In this document: positions 8,437 to 17,965 of the stretch, piece by piece
How the letters are laid out: every line of letters begins with the position of its first letter
Position numbering within the stretch: position 1 is the stretch's first letter
Assembly: GCF_007858255.1 (NCBI RefSeq)
Contig: NZ_VFEU01000034.1
Coordinates: 1 to 50,926, forward strand
DNA length: 50,926 nt
Source of the DNA: Pseudomonas rhodesiae
GTDB lineage: Bacteria; Pseudomonadota; Gammaproteobacteria; Pseudomonadales; Pseudomonadaceae
Direction: 5' to 3'
Program-made: the position numbers and the translations under genes
Notes under the pieces: generated by a model
What the model was told of the DNA's origin: nothing
Database searches by the model: none
Seen by the model: only the letters and a program-made list of their open reading frames with translations

Positions 8437-9738
8437 TCAGGCAAACAGCTCAACCCCAAGCTGGAACGCCACCCACAATGCCAACCCGGTGGCGAACACC
8501 AGGGCAATGTTCTCGAACAGGTTGTTACGGTATTCCTTGCCGAGCAGCGACTTCTGGTTGGACATGATCAACAGCCCCAGGGAAATCACCGGCAACCCGA
8601 CGATGTTCAGCGCACTCACGCCGATGGTCAGCGTGACGAAATCCGGCATGCCCGGCAGCGACCAGATCAGCGGCGTGACCAGAATGAACAACATGAACCA
8701 CTTGTGCATCGGGTCACGATGAAACTCTTTGCCGAAGCGCTGGCGCCGTTCAGGCCGCACGTGCTGGAAGGCATCGGTGATCAACATCGGGAATGCTGTG
8801 GTTTTGCCGGAAATGCTCGCAAACAGCGTGGCGAACACGCCGATAAAGAAGATGTACCAGCCGATGGGGCCGAAGAACAGCTCCAGCGCCTTGCCCAGAT
8901 CGCCGAGGGTTTTCACTTCGATGCCGTTGGGACGCAGGATTTCCGCGCCGACGATCCAGATTGCCAGGTTGATCACAATCCCCACGAATACCGCAAACAG
9001 CAGGTCGTTGCGCTGGATGCGCTTGTGCTGCGGGCCGATCCAGCCCTTTTGGCGCATCACATAGGGATGCACGAAGTTGGCTATAGAGCCGGCGACCGCG
9101 CCGATCACCGACACCGCCACCAACAGAGCGCCATGCACGCCCTCGTCCGGCGGAATACTGAAACCGATGGTGCCTTTGACGATGCCAGCCATGTCCGGCC
9201 CGGACATTACCGCCAGAGCAATAAAGGCCAGCGTCATAATCGCCAGCAGGCCCTTCATCACCCCTTCGATCATCGAATAGATATTTCGCCCCACCAGCAG
9301 CCACACCGCCAGTACCACTGCCACCGAACACAGCAACGCGTAATCGGTCTTGAACAGCATGGCCAGGGCCTCCCCCGCGCCCTTGATCATGTAGGCATTC
9401 ATCAAGTGGCCCATCAGCAGCGCATACACCAGCAGGAACCAGGCGAAAAACGGGTTCAACTGGGCATAGCCCTGCAGGATGGTCATGCCTTGGTTATTAC
9501 ACAGCTGGAAGCGCGCGATGATATTGACGATCAAGTACCTGAGCAGCAGCGACACCGCCAGTACCCACATCATCGCGTAGCCGTAGTTGGCGCCGGCCAC
9601 CGAGGATGTAATCAAATCCCCTGCACCGAGCCAGGACAGCACCGCAATGACACCTGGGCCCAGCAGCTTTAGAAGTCGTACGACATGGCCGGATGCGGGC
9701 GCCGCCGCCTGGCCTTCAATCGTTGGAATACCGGTCAT
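8437..9738 (-). CDS. Nramp-family transporter with non-canonical metal-site motifs
   Basis: Polytopic inner-membrane protein of about 433 residues with 11 or so hydrophobic segments and overall Nramp/MntH-like sequence (LLGPGVIA, SVAGANYGYAMMW, ISGKTTAFPMLITDAF). The TM1 DPGN motif that coordinates manganese is replaced by GAGD (LGAGDLITSS), and the TM6 MPH motif is replaced by FVHPYVMRQKG. Classical Mn/Fe transport is therefore doubtful, and another cation or substrate is possible. Start at 9738 (MTGIPTIEG) is preferred because GGAG sits nine bases upstream. An ATG five codons earlier (9753) is preceded only by an A-rich run. Divergent from gcd. Confidence 0.82.
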   Translation of the reverse strand: MTGIPTIEGQAAAPASGHVVRLLKLLGPGVIAVLSWLGAGDLITSSVAGANYGYAMMWVLAVSLLLRYLIVNIIARFQLCNNQGMTILQGYAQLNPFFAWFLLVYALLMGHLMNAYMIKGAGEALAMLFKTDYALLCSVAVVLAVWLLVGRNIYSMIEGVMKGLLAIMTLAFIALAVMSGPDMAGIVKGTIGFSIPPDEGVHGALLVAVSVIGAVAGSIANFVHPYVMRQKGWIGPQHKRIQRNDLLFAVFVGIVINLAIWIVGAEILRPNGIEVKTLGDLGKALELFFGPIGWYIFFIGVFATLFASISGKTTAFPMLITDAFQHVRPERRQRFGKEFHRDPMHKWFMLFILVTPLIWSLPGMPDFVTLTIGVSALNIVGLPVISLGLLIMSNQKSLLGKEYRNNLFENIALVFATGLALWVAFQLGVELFA

Positions 9739-9903
9739 CGAGGGAGTCTCCATTTATTTTTTTTGTGAGAACGCCGCTAGTCGATCACAGTTGATATGAC
9801 GTCGTACAACTACAGTGACTGGATATGTATTAAGAAATGTTTCTTTAACCGCCATTTGCTCGCGGTGGCTGACGCCCAAGACAGTCTGTCGGCAAAAATG
9901 TAC

Positions 9904-9913
9904 TAACTAGTTA
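9904..9913. promoter_or_regulatory. Palindrome in the Nramp/gcd divergent region
   Basis: TAACTAGTTA is a perfect 10-base palindrome about 50 bases upstream of gcd. A second symmetrical stretch, GACGTCGTACAAC, lies near 9798-9810. Either could be a regulator site; neither matches an operator I can name. Confidence 0.3.
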
Positions 9914-9965
9914 CTTGTCTTGCTAACATTATGCCTCTGCCCTCTCTCACTCGAGTCCTTTCGAC

Positions 9966-12374
9966 ATGAAACGAGCATCGCGCGCCGCTGGCGTCTCTAG
10001 ATTCTTCCTGCTGGGCCTGGGCGTGATCATCGCCCTGCTCGGCCTCGCGCTGGCCGTCGGCGGCGCCAAACTGGTCAGCCTCGGTGGCTCTTGGTATTTC
10101 CTGCTGGGCGGTGTGGTCATGGCGGTTGCCGGCCTGTTGATTGCCCGTCGCAAACCGGCCGGCGCGTGGCTGTTCGCCGCGTTTCTGATCGGCACTGCCG
10201 TGTGGGCGGTGACAGAGGTGGGGCTGGTGTTCTGGCCGCTGTTTTCGCGATTGTTTATGTTCGCGGTGATCGGCCTGGTGGTGGCGCTGGTGTACCCGCT
10301 GCTGGCCGGCAAGCCGGCGCGCGGCGCGTATGGTGTCGCGGCGGTTTTGGCGGTGGGCGTGGCGGTGGCGGCGGGCAATATGTTTGTCGCGCACCCGAGC
10401 GTGGCGCCAACGGGTGCGGGCCCGGGTGTCACGCCGGTGGTGGCGGCCGAGGCGCAGAAAGACTGGGCGCACTACGGCAACACTGAGGGCGGCAGCCGCT
10501 TTGCCGCCCTGGATCAAATCAACCGCGACAACATCGACAAGCTCAAAGTGGCCTGGACCTACCGCACTGGCGACGTGGCCATCAGCGACGGCAACGGTGC
10601 CGAAGACCAACTGACACCCCTGCAGATCGGCAACAAGGTGTTTATCTGCACGCCCCACAACAACCTGATCGCCTTGGACGCCGACACTGGCAAAGAGCTG
10701 TGGAAAAACCAGATCAACGCACAGTCGGCGGTCTGGCAACGATGCCGGGGCCTGGCCTATTTCGACGCCAGCGCGCCCATCGCCCAACCGACCCAGCCCA
10801 ACAGCTCGCCGATCATCGCCGCCAGCGTTCCAGCCGGTGCGCAGTGCCAGCGCCGTTTGCTGACCAACACCATCGATGCGCGCCTGATTGCGGTGGACGC
10901 CGACACCGGCCAATTCTGCGAAGACTTCGGCAGCCATGGCCAGGTGGATCTCAAAGCTGGCCTCGGCAATGTGCCGGACAGTTACTACCAACTGTCCTCC
11001 GCCCCGCTGATCGCCGGGACCACCGTAGTGGTCGGTGGCCGCGTCGCCGATAACGTGCAGACCGATATGCCCGGCGGCGTGATCCGTGGTTTCGACGTAA
11101 TCAGTGGGCACATGCGCTGGGCCTTCGACCCGGGCAACCCCGACGACAAACAAGCGCCGGCCGCTGGCAGCACTTATGTGCGCAGCACGCCCAACAGTTG
11201 GGCGCCGATGTCCTACGACCCGCAGATGAACACGGTTTTCCTGCCGATGGGCAGTTCGTCCACCGACATCTATGGCGTGGAGCGCACCGCGCTCGACCAT
11301 AAATACGGCGCGTCCGTCCTGGCGCTGGACGCCTCCACCGGGGCCGAAAAGTGGGTGTACCAAACCGTCCACAACGACCTGTGGGACTTCGACCTGCCGA
11401 TGCAGCCGAGCCTGATCGACTTCACCCCGCCGGGCAGCGACAAGGCCGTGCCTGCCGTGGTCATCGGCACCAAGGCCGGGCAGATCTACGTGCTCGACCG
11501 CGCCACCGGCCAGCCGCTGACCGAGGTCAAGGACGTGCCGGTCAAGGCCGCCAATATCCCCAACGAACCCTATTCGCCAACCCAACCCAAATCCGTGGGC
11601 ATGCCGCAGATCGGCGCGCAAACCCTGAGGGAATCGGATATGTGGGGCGCCACCCCGTATGACCAGTTGCTGTGCCGCATCGACTTCAAGGGCATGCGCT
11701 ACGACGGCCTGTACACCGCGCCGGGCACGGATAAATCCCTGAGCTTTCCCGGTTCCCTGGGCGGCATGAACTGGGGCAGTCTTTCCACCGACCCGGTGCA
11801 TGGTTTTATCTTCGTCAACGACATGCGCCTGGGCCTGTGGATCCAGATGATCCCGTCGCAGAACAAGGCCCAGGCCGCCTCCGGTGGCGAAGCGCTGAAC
11901 ACCGGCATGGGCGCGGTACCGCTCAAGGGCACGCCGTATGCGGTGAACAAAAACCGCTTCCTGTCAGTGGCTGGTATCCCCTGCCAGGCGCCGCCGTTCG
12001 GCACCCTGACCGCCATTGATATGAAAACGCAGAAAATCGCCTGGCAAGTGCCGGTGGGCACCGTGGAAGACACCGGTCCGCTGGGCATCCGTATGCACCT
12101 GCCGATCAAGATCGGCCTGCCGACCCTCGGCGGCACGCTGTCGACCCAGGGCGGCTTGATCTTTATCGCCGGCACCCAGGACTTCTACCTGCGCGCCTTC
12201 AACAGTGGCAACGGCGAAGAAATCTGGAAAGCCCGCCTGCCCGTCGGCAGCCAGGGTGGCCCGATGACCTACGTGTCGCCGAAAACCGGCAAGCAATACG
12301 TCGTGGTGACTGCCGGCGGCGCGCGCCAGTCCACCGACCGGGGCGACTATGTGATCGCCTACGCCTTGCCATAA
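9966..12374 (+). CDS. gcd: Membrane-bound PQQ-dependent glucose dehydrogenase
   Basis: Quinoprotein that oxidizes glucose and other aldoses to lactones on the periplasmic face and passes electrons to ubiquinone. The 802-residue protein has five hydrophobic N-terminal segments (about 10-150). An eight-bladed PQQ propeller then begins at DWAHYGNTEGGSRFAALDQIN. The catalytic region NDLWDFDLP (around 470) holds the family's active-site Asp, and GTKAGQIYVLDR holds the PQQ-contacting Lys. The length is normal for Gcd. No PQQ biosynthesis genes are nearby. It lies beside the xyl cluster, and Gcd enzymes commonly also accept xylose, so the two may compete for that sugar. Confidence 0.96.
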   Translation: MKRASRAAGVSRFFLLGLGVIIALLGLALAVGGAKLVSLGGSWYFLLGGVVMAVAGLLIARRKPAGAWLFAAFLIGTAVWAVTEVGLVFWPLFSRLFMFAVIGLVVALVYPLLAGKPARGAYGVAAVLAVGVAVAAGNMFVAHPSVAPTGAGPGVTPVVAAEAQKDWAHYGNTEGGSRFAALDQINRDNIDKLKVAWTYRTGDVAISDGNGAEDQLTPLQIGNKVFICTPHNNLIALDADTGKELWKNQINAQSAVWQRCRGLAYFDASAPIAQPTQPNSSPIIAASVPAGAQCQRRLLTNTIDARLIAVDADTGQFCEDFGSHGQVDLKAGLGNVPDSYYQLSSAPLIAGTTVVVGGRVADNVQTDMPGGVIRGFDVISGHMRWAFDPGNPDDKQAPAAGSTYVRSTPNSWAPMSYDPQMNTVFLPMGSSSTDIYGVERTALDHKYGASVLALDASTGAEKWVYQTVHNDLWDFDLPMQPSLIDFTPPGSDKAVPAVVIGTKAGQIYVLDRATGQPLTEVKDVPVKAANIPNEPYSPTQPKSVGMPQIGAQTLRESDMWGATPYDQLLCRIDFKGMRYDGLYTAPGTDKSLSFPGSLGGMNWGSLSTDPVHGFIFVNDMRLGLWIQMIPSQNKAQAASGGEALNTGMGAVPLKGTPYAVNKNRFLSVAGIPCQAPPFGTLTAIDMKTQKIAWQVPVGTVEDTGPLGIRMHLPIKIGLPTLGGTLSTQGGLIFIAGTQDFYLRAFNSGNGEEIWKARLPVGSQGGPMTYVSPKTGKQYVVVTAGGARQSTDRGDYVIAYALP

Positions 12375-12405
12375 CGCCTGCGTGCGCTCCGGCACTGCTT
12401 GAACA

Positions 12406-12494
12406 TGTGGGAGGGGGCTTGCCCCCGATGACGCGGGATCAGTCAGCCCATCTGCCGCTGACCCACCGCCATCGGGGGCAAGCCCCCTCCCACA
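12406..12494. repeat. REPIN (inverted REP pair) after gcd
   Basis: Left arm tgtgggagggggcttgcccc... (12406-12430) and its exact complement (12470-12494) flank a 39-base spacer. It lies 31 bases past the gcd stop and may act as its transcription end. A degenerate REP remnant follows at about 12541-12562. Confidence 0.8.
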
Positions 12495-12587
12495 TTTTGA
12501 GCCGGTTTTTTCAGTTAATACTGAGTAGGGCGACTGGCATTAGGGCAAGCTCCCCTCCCACACAGGTTCAGCAGCGTATATCAGGCC

Positions 12588-13784
12588 CTAATCAGGCACG
12601 GGCAACGCACACTCCTCGCCTCGCTGGTACTCCCGGGGGGTACAGCCAAATTCACGGCGAAACACGGTGTGCAGGTACTGCGCCGATGTGAAGCCGCATT
12701 GCGCCGCCACGTCGGCAATCGCCTGTTCGTGGCTTGCCAGGCCTTTAGCGGCGGCGGCGAGTTTGAAGCGCAAGATCTCGTCATGCACGCTGCACCCGCG
12801 CTCCTTGCGAAAGTGCGACTCCAGGGATGAACGCGACACGCCGACATAGGCCGCCACTTGTGCGGTCTTGATGCCCTGGCAGGCGTATTGGCGGATAAAC
12901 AGCAGCGCCTGCATCACGTAAGGATTGCCCAGCGGCTGATGCAAGCTGGAGGCCTGCACGTTGATTGCCTCCGGAGGCACCAGAATCTGCGTGCCGGCGC
13001 AAGGTTTGCCGTGCAGCATCTGATGAAGAAGCGCGGCGGCCGTGCGGCCCATGGTTTCCGTGCCCTGGATCACCGAACTCAGCGGCACCCGCGTGAGGGT
13101 GCGGGTCAGCGGGTCGTTGTCGATGCCGATCAGCGCCACTTCTTCCGGCACCGCAATGCCGGCGGTGAGGCAAGCTTGCAGCAGTTGCCGAGCGCGGGCG
13201 TCGGTGACGGCGATGATGCCGATGGGCTTGGGCAGGCTCTGTAACCAAGCAATCTGCTGTTCCACCGCGCTATCCCACAACGGCGCGCTGGTGCCCAGGC
13301 CGCGATACACCTCGACGTTCAGGCCATCGCGTTGCATCAAGCGGCGAAAGGCTTTTTCCCGCTCCTGGGCCCAGCGATTGGCCTGGGCCGGCGGCAGGCT
13401 GAAACAGGCAAAGCGGGTCAAGCCGGCCTCGACCAAGTGCTCGTAGGCCAGCTTCATCAACCCATGGTTGTCGGTGGCCACGTAGGGAATGCCCTTGGGA
13501 TAGGCGCTTGCATCCTCATAAGACCCGCCCACCGCCACCACCGGCAACTTGCTGTGGGCCAGGGCCTCGCCGATCAGCGGGTCATCGAAGTCAGCGATGA
13601 TGCCGTCGCCTTGCCAGCGCTCGATGCCTTTGAGCCGGCACAGAAAGTCTTCCTCCAGGAACAAATCCCAGGATGCGCGGGTGCTGCTCAGGTAATTGCC
13701 GATGCCGGCGATGATGCCACGGTCGTAGATTTTGCTGCCGTTGAACAGCAAGGCAATGCGGTGCACGGGCGGTAGGGTTTTCAT
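12588..13784 (-). CDS. xylR: XylR, AraC-family xylose regulator
   Basis: Transcription activator of 398 residues. A periplasmic-binding-protein-like sugar domain occupies about residues 1-280 (start HRIALLFNGSKIYDRGII; GIDNDPLTRTLTRVPLSSV near its end). A C-terminal AraC helix-turn-helix pair follows (about 290-385: VAAYVGVSRSSLESHFRKE and IADVAAQCGFTSAQYLHTVF). This architecture is that of E. coli XylR. ATG 13784 has GAGG upstream (minus strand); an upstream in-frame start at 13832 would add a non-family N-terminus. Divergent from xylA with an inverted repeat between them. Confidence 0.94.
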   Translation of the reverse strand: MKTLPPVHRIALLFNGSKIYDRGIIAGIGNYLSSTRASWDLFLEEDFLCRLKGIERWQGDGIIADFDDPLIGEALAHSKLPVVAVGGSYEDASAYPKGIPYVATDNHGLMKLAYEHLVEAGLTRFACFSLPPAQANRWAQEREKAFRRLMQRDGLNVEVYRGLGTSAPLWDSAVEQQIAWLQSLPKPIGIIAVTDARARQLLQACLTAGIAVPEEVALIGIDNDPLTRTLTRVPLSSVIQGTETMGRTAAALLHQMLHGKPCAGTQILVPPEAINVQASSLHQPLGNPYVMQALLFIRQYACQGIKTAQVAAYVGVSRSSLESHFRKERGCSVHDEILRFKLAAAAKGLASHEQAIADVAAQCGFTSAQYLHTVFRREFGCTPREYQRGEECALPVPD

Positions 13785-13830
13785 TGTTGTTGTCCTCAGG
13801 CCAGTCGCCACAGGGTAGCCCCCGCCACTC

Positions 13831-13857
13831 AAAATCGCACCATCGCTTGGTGATTTT
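13831..13857. promoter_or_regulatory. Inverted repeat in the xylR-xylA region
   Basis: AAAATCGCACCA and TGGTGATTTT are near-complementary arms (two extra bases in the left arm). They sit 46 bases upstream of xylR and about 66 upstream of xylA. A XylR site is the natural reading, but the exact operator was not aligned. Confidence 0.45.
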
Positions 13858-13923
13858 CATAATTAGCGAGCCAGGTGCCGTTGCTAGTATCCAGACACCG
13901 CCCAGAACAATAAGGAACACGCC

Positions 13924-15240
13924 ATGACGTACTTCCCCGGTGTCGAGAAGGTTCGCTTCGAAGGCCCCGACAGCGATGCCCCCCTCGCCTTTCGCCACTA
14001 CGACGCCGACAAACTGATCCTCGGCAAACCGATGCGCGAGCACCTGCGCATGGCGGCTTGTTATTGGCATACGTTTGTCTGGCCCGGTGCGGACATGTTC
14101 GGCGTCGGCACCTTCAAGCGCCCGTGGCAGCGCAACGGCGACCCGATGGAAGTGGCCATGGGCAAGGCCGAGGCCGCGTTTGAGTTCTTCTCCAAGCTGG
14201 GCATCGATTACTACAGTTTCCACGACACCGACGTAGCCCCCGAGGGCAGTTCGCTCAAGGAGTACCGCGAACACTTTGCGCAGATGGTCGATCAGTTGGA
14301 GCGCCATCAGGAACAGTCCGGCATCAAGCTGCTGTGGGGCACCGCCAATTGCTTCAGCCACCCGCGCTTCGCCGCCGGCGCGGCCACCAACCCTGACCCG
14401 GAAGTATTCGCCTGCGCCGCCGCCCAGGTGTTCAGCGCGATGAACGCCACCCTGCGGCTCAAGGGCGCCAACTATGTGCTGTGGGGCGGTCGCGAAGGCT
14501 ATGAAAGCCTGCTCAACACCGACCTCAAGCGCGAGCGCGAACAACTCGGGCGCTTTATGCGCATGGTGGTGGAGCACAAGCACAAGATCGGCTTCAAGGG
14601 CGACCTGCTGATCGAGCCCAAGCCCCAGGAGCCGACCAAGCATCAATACGATTACGACAGCGCCACGGTGTTCGGCTTCCTGCACGAATACGGCCTGGAG
14701 CATGAGATCAAGGTCAATATCGAAGCCAACCACGCGACCCTGGCCGGGCACAGCTTCCACCATGAAATCGCCACCGCCGTGTCCCTCGGCATCTTCGGCA
14801 GCATCGACGCCAACCGTGGCGACCCGCAGAACGGCTGGGACACCGACCAGTTCCCCAATAGCGTCGAGGAAATGACCCTGGCCACCTATGAAATCCTCAA
14901 GGCTGGCGGCTTCAAGAACGGCGGCTATAACTTTGACTCCAAGGTACGCCGCCAAAGCCTCGACGAAATCGACCTGTTCCACGGCCATGTCGGCGCCATG
15001 GATGTACTGGCCCTGGCGCTGGAACGTGCGGCGGCCATGGTGCAGAACGATCGGTTGCAGCAGTTCAAGGACCAACGCTACGCAGGCTGGCAACAGCCGT
15101 TGGGCCAAGCCGTGCTGGCCGGTGAGTTCAGCCTGGAATCCCTGGCCGAACATGCGTTTGCCCAAGGGCTGAACCCGCAGGCCGTGAGTGGTCGGCAAGA
15201 GATGCTGGAGGGGGTGGTCAACCGGTTTATTTATCGGTGA
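13924..15240 (+). CDS. xylA: Xylose isomerase
   Basis: Converts D-xylose to D-xylulose in the cytoplasm using divalent metal. The 438-residue TIM-barrel enzyme shows the catalytic HDTD at residues 100-103 (FHDTDVAPEG), the metal-ligand stretch LLIEPKPQEPTKHQYD, the motif IEANHATLAGHSFHHE, and the Asp-rich stretch NFDSKVRRQS. Start ATG follows AAGGA. First gene of xylAFGH; no xylulokinase gene follows it here. Confidence 0.97.
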   Translation: MTYFPGVEKVRFEGPDSDAPLAFRHYDADKLILGKPMREHLRMAACYWHTFVWPGADMFGVGTFKRPWQRNGDPMEVAMGKAEAAFEFFSKLGIDYYSFHDTDVAPEGSSLKEYREHFAQMVDQLERHQEQSGIKLLWGTANCFSHPRFAAGAATNPDPEVFACAAAQVFSAMNATLRLKGANYVLWGGREGYESLLNTDLKREREQLGRFMRMVVEHKHKIGFKGDLLIEPKPQEPTKHQYDYDSATVFGFLHEYGLEHEIKVNIEANHATLAGHSFHHEIATAVSLGIFGSIDANRGDPQNGWDTDQFPNSVEEMTLATYEILKAGGFKNGGYNFDSKVRRQSLDEIDLFHGHVGAMDVLALALERAAAMVQNDRLQQFKDQRYAGWQQPLGQAVLAGEFSLESLAEHAFAQGLNPQAVSGRQEMLEGVVNRFIYR

Positions 15241-15413
15241 CAGAGTGGTGAGCGGGCTTATTGTGGTGAGCTCCTCACAAGCGCATTCACCACAAAAGTC
15301 CTGTTCACCACAGAATCCCGGCTTACCACGACACGCCGGTTAGCCACACCTATAGTGTTCGCCTAAAGTCTTCACCCAGTGTCTTTCCAACAACAATAAA
15401 AGGACGCCCCACC

Positions 15414-16415
15414 ATGAAGTCATTCAAACGTACCCTGCTCGCCACCGCCTTGGCCCTGCTCGCCCTGCCGGTGATGGCCGACCCGGCCCATCCGAAAATC
15501 GGCTTTTCCATCGACGACCTGCGCCTGGAGCGCTGGTCCCGCGACCGCGATTATTTCGTGGCAGCAGCGGAAAAACTCGATGCCAAAGTCTTTGTGCAGT
15601 CCGCCGATGCCAACGAGCAAAAGCAGATTTCCCAGATCGAGAACCTGATTTCCCGTGGCGTCGATGTGATCGTGATCGTGCCGTTCAACGCCACGGTGCT
15701 GACCAACGCGGTCGCCGAAGCCAAGAAGGCCGGGATCAAGGTGGTGTCCTATGACCGCCTGATCCTCAACGCCGACATCGACGCCTATATCTCCTTCGAT
15801 AACGAAAAAGTCGGCGAGATGCAGGCCAGCGGCGTGCTGCAGGCGGCGCCCAAGGGTAATTACTTCCTGCTCGGCGGCGCGCCTACCGATAACAACGCCA
15901 AGGTGCTGCGCGAAGGCCAGATGAAGGTGCTGCAACCGGCAATCGACAAGGGCGATATCAAGGTGGTCGGCCAGCAATGGGTCAAGGAATGGAACCCCAC
16001 CGAAGCCCTGAGCATCGTCGAAAACGCCCTGACCCGGAACAACAACAAGATCGACGCCATCGTCGCCTCCAACGACGCCACCGCCGGCGGTGCGATCCAG
16101 GCCCTGGCCGCGCAGAAGCTGGCGGGCAAGGTGCCGATCTCCGGCCAGGACGCCGACCTCGCCGCCGTCAAACGCGTGATCGACGGCACCCAGACCATGA
16201 CCGTGTACAAGCCCCTCAAGCTGATCGCCACCGAAGCGGCCAAGCTCTCGGTGCAACTGGCGCGTAACGAGAAGCCCACCTACAGCTCGCAATACGACAA
16301 CGGCAGCAAGAAAGTCGACACCATCCTGCTCACGCCCACTCCACTGACCAAGGCCAATATCGACCTGCTGGAGAAGGACGGTTTCTACACCAAAGAGCAG
16401 ATCGGCGGGCAATGA
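15414..16415 (+). CDS. xylF: D-xylose ABC transporter substrate-binding protein
   Basis: Periplasmic xylose-binding protein of 333 residues. The signal peptide MKSFKRTLLATALALLALPVMA ends near residue 22. The mature protein is a Peripla_BP_4 fold (KIGFSIDDLRLERWSRDRDYF, then VIVIVPFNATVL and IVASNDATAGGAIQAL). AAAGGA precedes the ATG. The 173 bases between xylA and xylF contain REP-like gtggtgagc fragments but no gene. It overlaps xylG by four bases. Confidence 0.96.
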   Translation: MKSFKRTLLATALALLALPVMADPAHPKIGFSIDDLRLERWSRDRDYFVAAAEKLDAKVFVQSADANEQKQISQIENLISRGVDVIVIVPFNATVLTNAVAEAKKAGIKVVSYDRLILNADIDAYISFDNEKVGEMQASGVLQAAPKGNYFLLGGAPTDNNAKVLREGQMKVLQPAIDKGDIKVVGQQWVKEWNPTEALSIVENALTRNNNKIDAIVASNDATAGGAIQALAAQKLAGKVPISGQDADLAAVKRVIDGTQTMTVYKPLKLIATEAAKLSVQLARNEKPTYSSQYDNGSKKVDTILLTPTPLTKANIDLLEKDGFYTKEQIGGQ

Positions 16416-17965
16416 CCGCCATGGCCGACTACCTGCTGCAAATGAACGGCATCGTCAAAACCTTTGGCGGTGTCCACGCGCTGAACGGTATCGACATCAA
16501 GGTGCGGCCGGGGGAATGTGTCGGCCTGTGCGGCGAGAACGGTGCCGGTAAATCTACCTTGATGAAGGTGCTGTCGGCGGTCTATCCCCACGGCACCTGG
16601 GAGGGGGAAATCCTCTGGAATGGGCAGCCGCTCAAGGCGCAGTCCATCAGTGAAACCGAGGCCGCCGGCATTGTGATCATCCACCAGGAGTTGACCCTGG
16701 TGCCTGATCTGTCAGTGGCCGAAAACATCTTTATGGGGCACGAGCTGACCTTGCCGGGTGGACGCATGAACTACCCGGCGATGCTGCACCGCGCCGAAGC
16801 CTTGATGCGTGAACTCAAGGTGCCGGACATCAACGTGGCGCTACCGGTGTCGCAGTACGGCGGCGGTTACCAGCAACTGGTGGAAATCGCCAAGGCCCTG
16901 AACAAACAGGCGCGCCTGTTGATTCTCGACGAACCCTCTTCGGCCCTGACCCGCTCGGAAATCGAGGTGCTGCTGGATATCATCCGCGACCTCAAGGCCA
17001 AGGGGGTGGCCTGCGTCTACATCTCCCACAAACTCGATGAAGTGGCGGCGGTGTGCGACACCATCACGGTGATCCGCGACGGCAAGCACATCGCAACCAC
17101 GGCCATGGCCGATATGGACATCCCGCGCATCATCACTCAGATGGTCGGCCGCGAGATGAGCAACCTCTACCCCACCGAGCCCCATGACGTCGGCGAGGTA
17201 ATGTTCGAGGCGCGCCACGTGACCTGCTACGACGTCGACAACCCCAAGCGCAAACGCGTCGACGATATTTCCTTTGCGCTCAAGCGCGGGGAAATCCTCG
17301 GTATTGCCGGGCTGGTGGGCGCCGGGCGTACCGAACTGGTGTCAGCCCTGTTCGGAGCCTACCCCGGGCGCTACAGCGCCGAAGTATGGCTGGACGGCGA
17401 GCTGATCGATACGCGCACGCCGCTCAAATCGATCCGCGCCGGGTTGTGCATGGTGCCCGAAGATCGCAAGCGCCAAGGCATCATCCCCGACCTCGGCGTG
17501 GGCCAGAACATCACCTTGGCGGTGCTCGACACCTACGCGCACCTGACCCGCATCGACGCCGAGGCCGAGCTGGGCAGCATCGACCGGCAAATCACGCGCA
17601 TGCACCTCAAGACCGCCAGCCCGTTTTTGCCGATCACCAGCCTGTCCGGCGGCAATCAGCAAAAAGCCGTGCTGGCGAAAATGCTGATGACCCAGCCCAA
17701 AGTGCTGATCCTCGACGAGCCCACGCGCGGGGTGGACGTGGGCGCCAAGTATGAAATCTACAAGCTGATGGGGGCGCTGGCCGCCGAAGGCGTGGCGATC
17801 ATCATGGTGTCCTCGGAACTGGCCGAAGTGCTGGGGGTGTCCGACCGCGTGCTGGTAATCGGCGACGGTCAGTTGCGCGGCGACTTCATCAACCAGGGGC
17901 TCACCCAGGAACAGGTCCTCGCCGCCGCGCTCAGCCAAAACAATAACAATCGGAAAACCGCGTAG
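16412..17965 (+). CDS. xylG: Xylose ABC transporter ATP-binding protein
   Basis: Cytoplasmic ATPase of 517 residues with two fused nucleotide-binding domains. Domain 1 has Walker A GENGAGKST, an unusual signature YGGGYQQ and Walker B LLILDEPSSAL. Domain 2 has the degenerate Walker A GLVGAGRTEL typical of sugar ABC ATPases, signature LSGGNQQK and Walker B VLILDEPTRGVD. The ATG overlaps the xylF stop (ATGA); a second ATG at 16421 is possible. Confidence 0.96.
   Translation: MTAMADYLLQMNGIVKTFGGVHALNGIDIKVRPGECVGLCGENGAGKSTLMKVLSAVYPHGTWEGEILWNGQPLKAQSISETEAAGIVIIHQELTLVPDLSVAENIFMGHELTLPGGRMNYPAMLHRAEALMRELKVPDINVALPVSQYGGGYQQLVEIAKALNKQARLLILDEPSSALTRSEIEVLLDIIRDLKAKGVACVYISHKLDEVAAVCDTITVIRDGKHIATTAMADMDIPRIITQMVGREMSNLYPTEPHDVGEVMFEARHVTCYDVDNPKRKRVDDISFALKRGEILGIAGLVGAGRTELVSALFGAYPGRYSAEVWLDGELIDTRTPLKSIRAGLCMVPEDRKRQGIIPDLGVGQNITLAVLDTYAHLTRIDAEAELGSIDRQITRMHLKTASPFLPITSLSGGNQQKAVLAKMLMTQPKVLILDEPTRGVDVGAKYEIYKLMGALAAEGVAIIMVSSELAEVLGVSDRVLVIGDGQLRGDFINQGLTQEQVLAAALSQNNNNRKTA

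Noticed and set aside
8437..9738. Plain annotation as MntH manganese transporter
   Set aside because: The DPGN and MPH metal-site motifs are absent, so only family-level naming is justified.
9903..11801. Very long open frames antisense to gcd, the chemoreceptor, xylA and the TonB receptor
   Set aside because: They are by-products of GC-rich codon use in the real genes. Their translations (Gly/His/Gln/Arg-rich) have no family character, while the sense products are complete known proteins.
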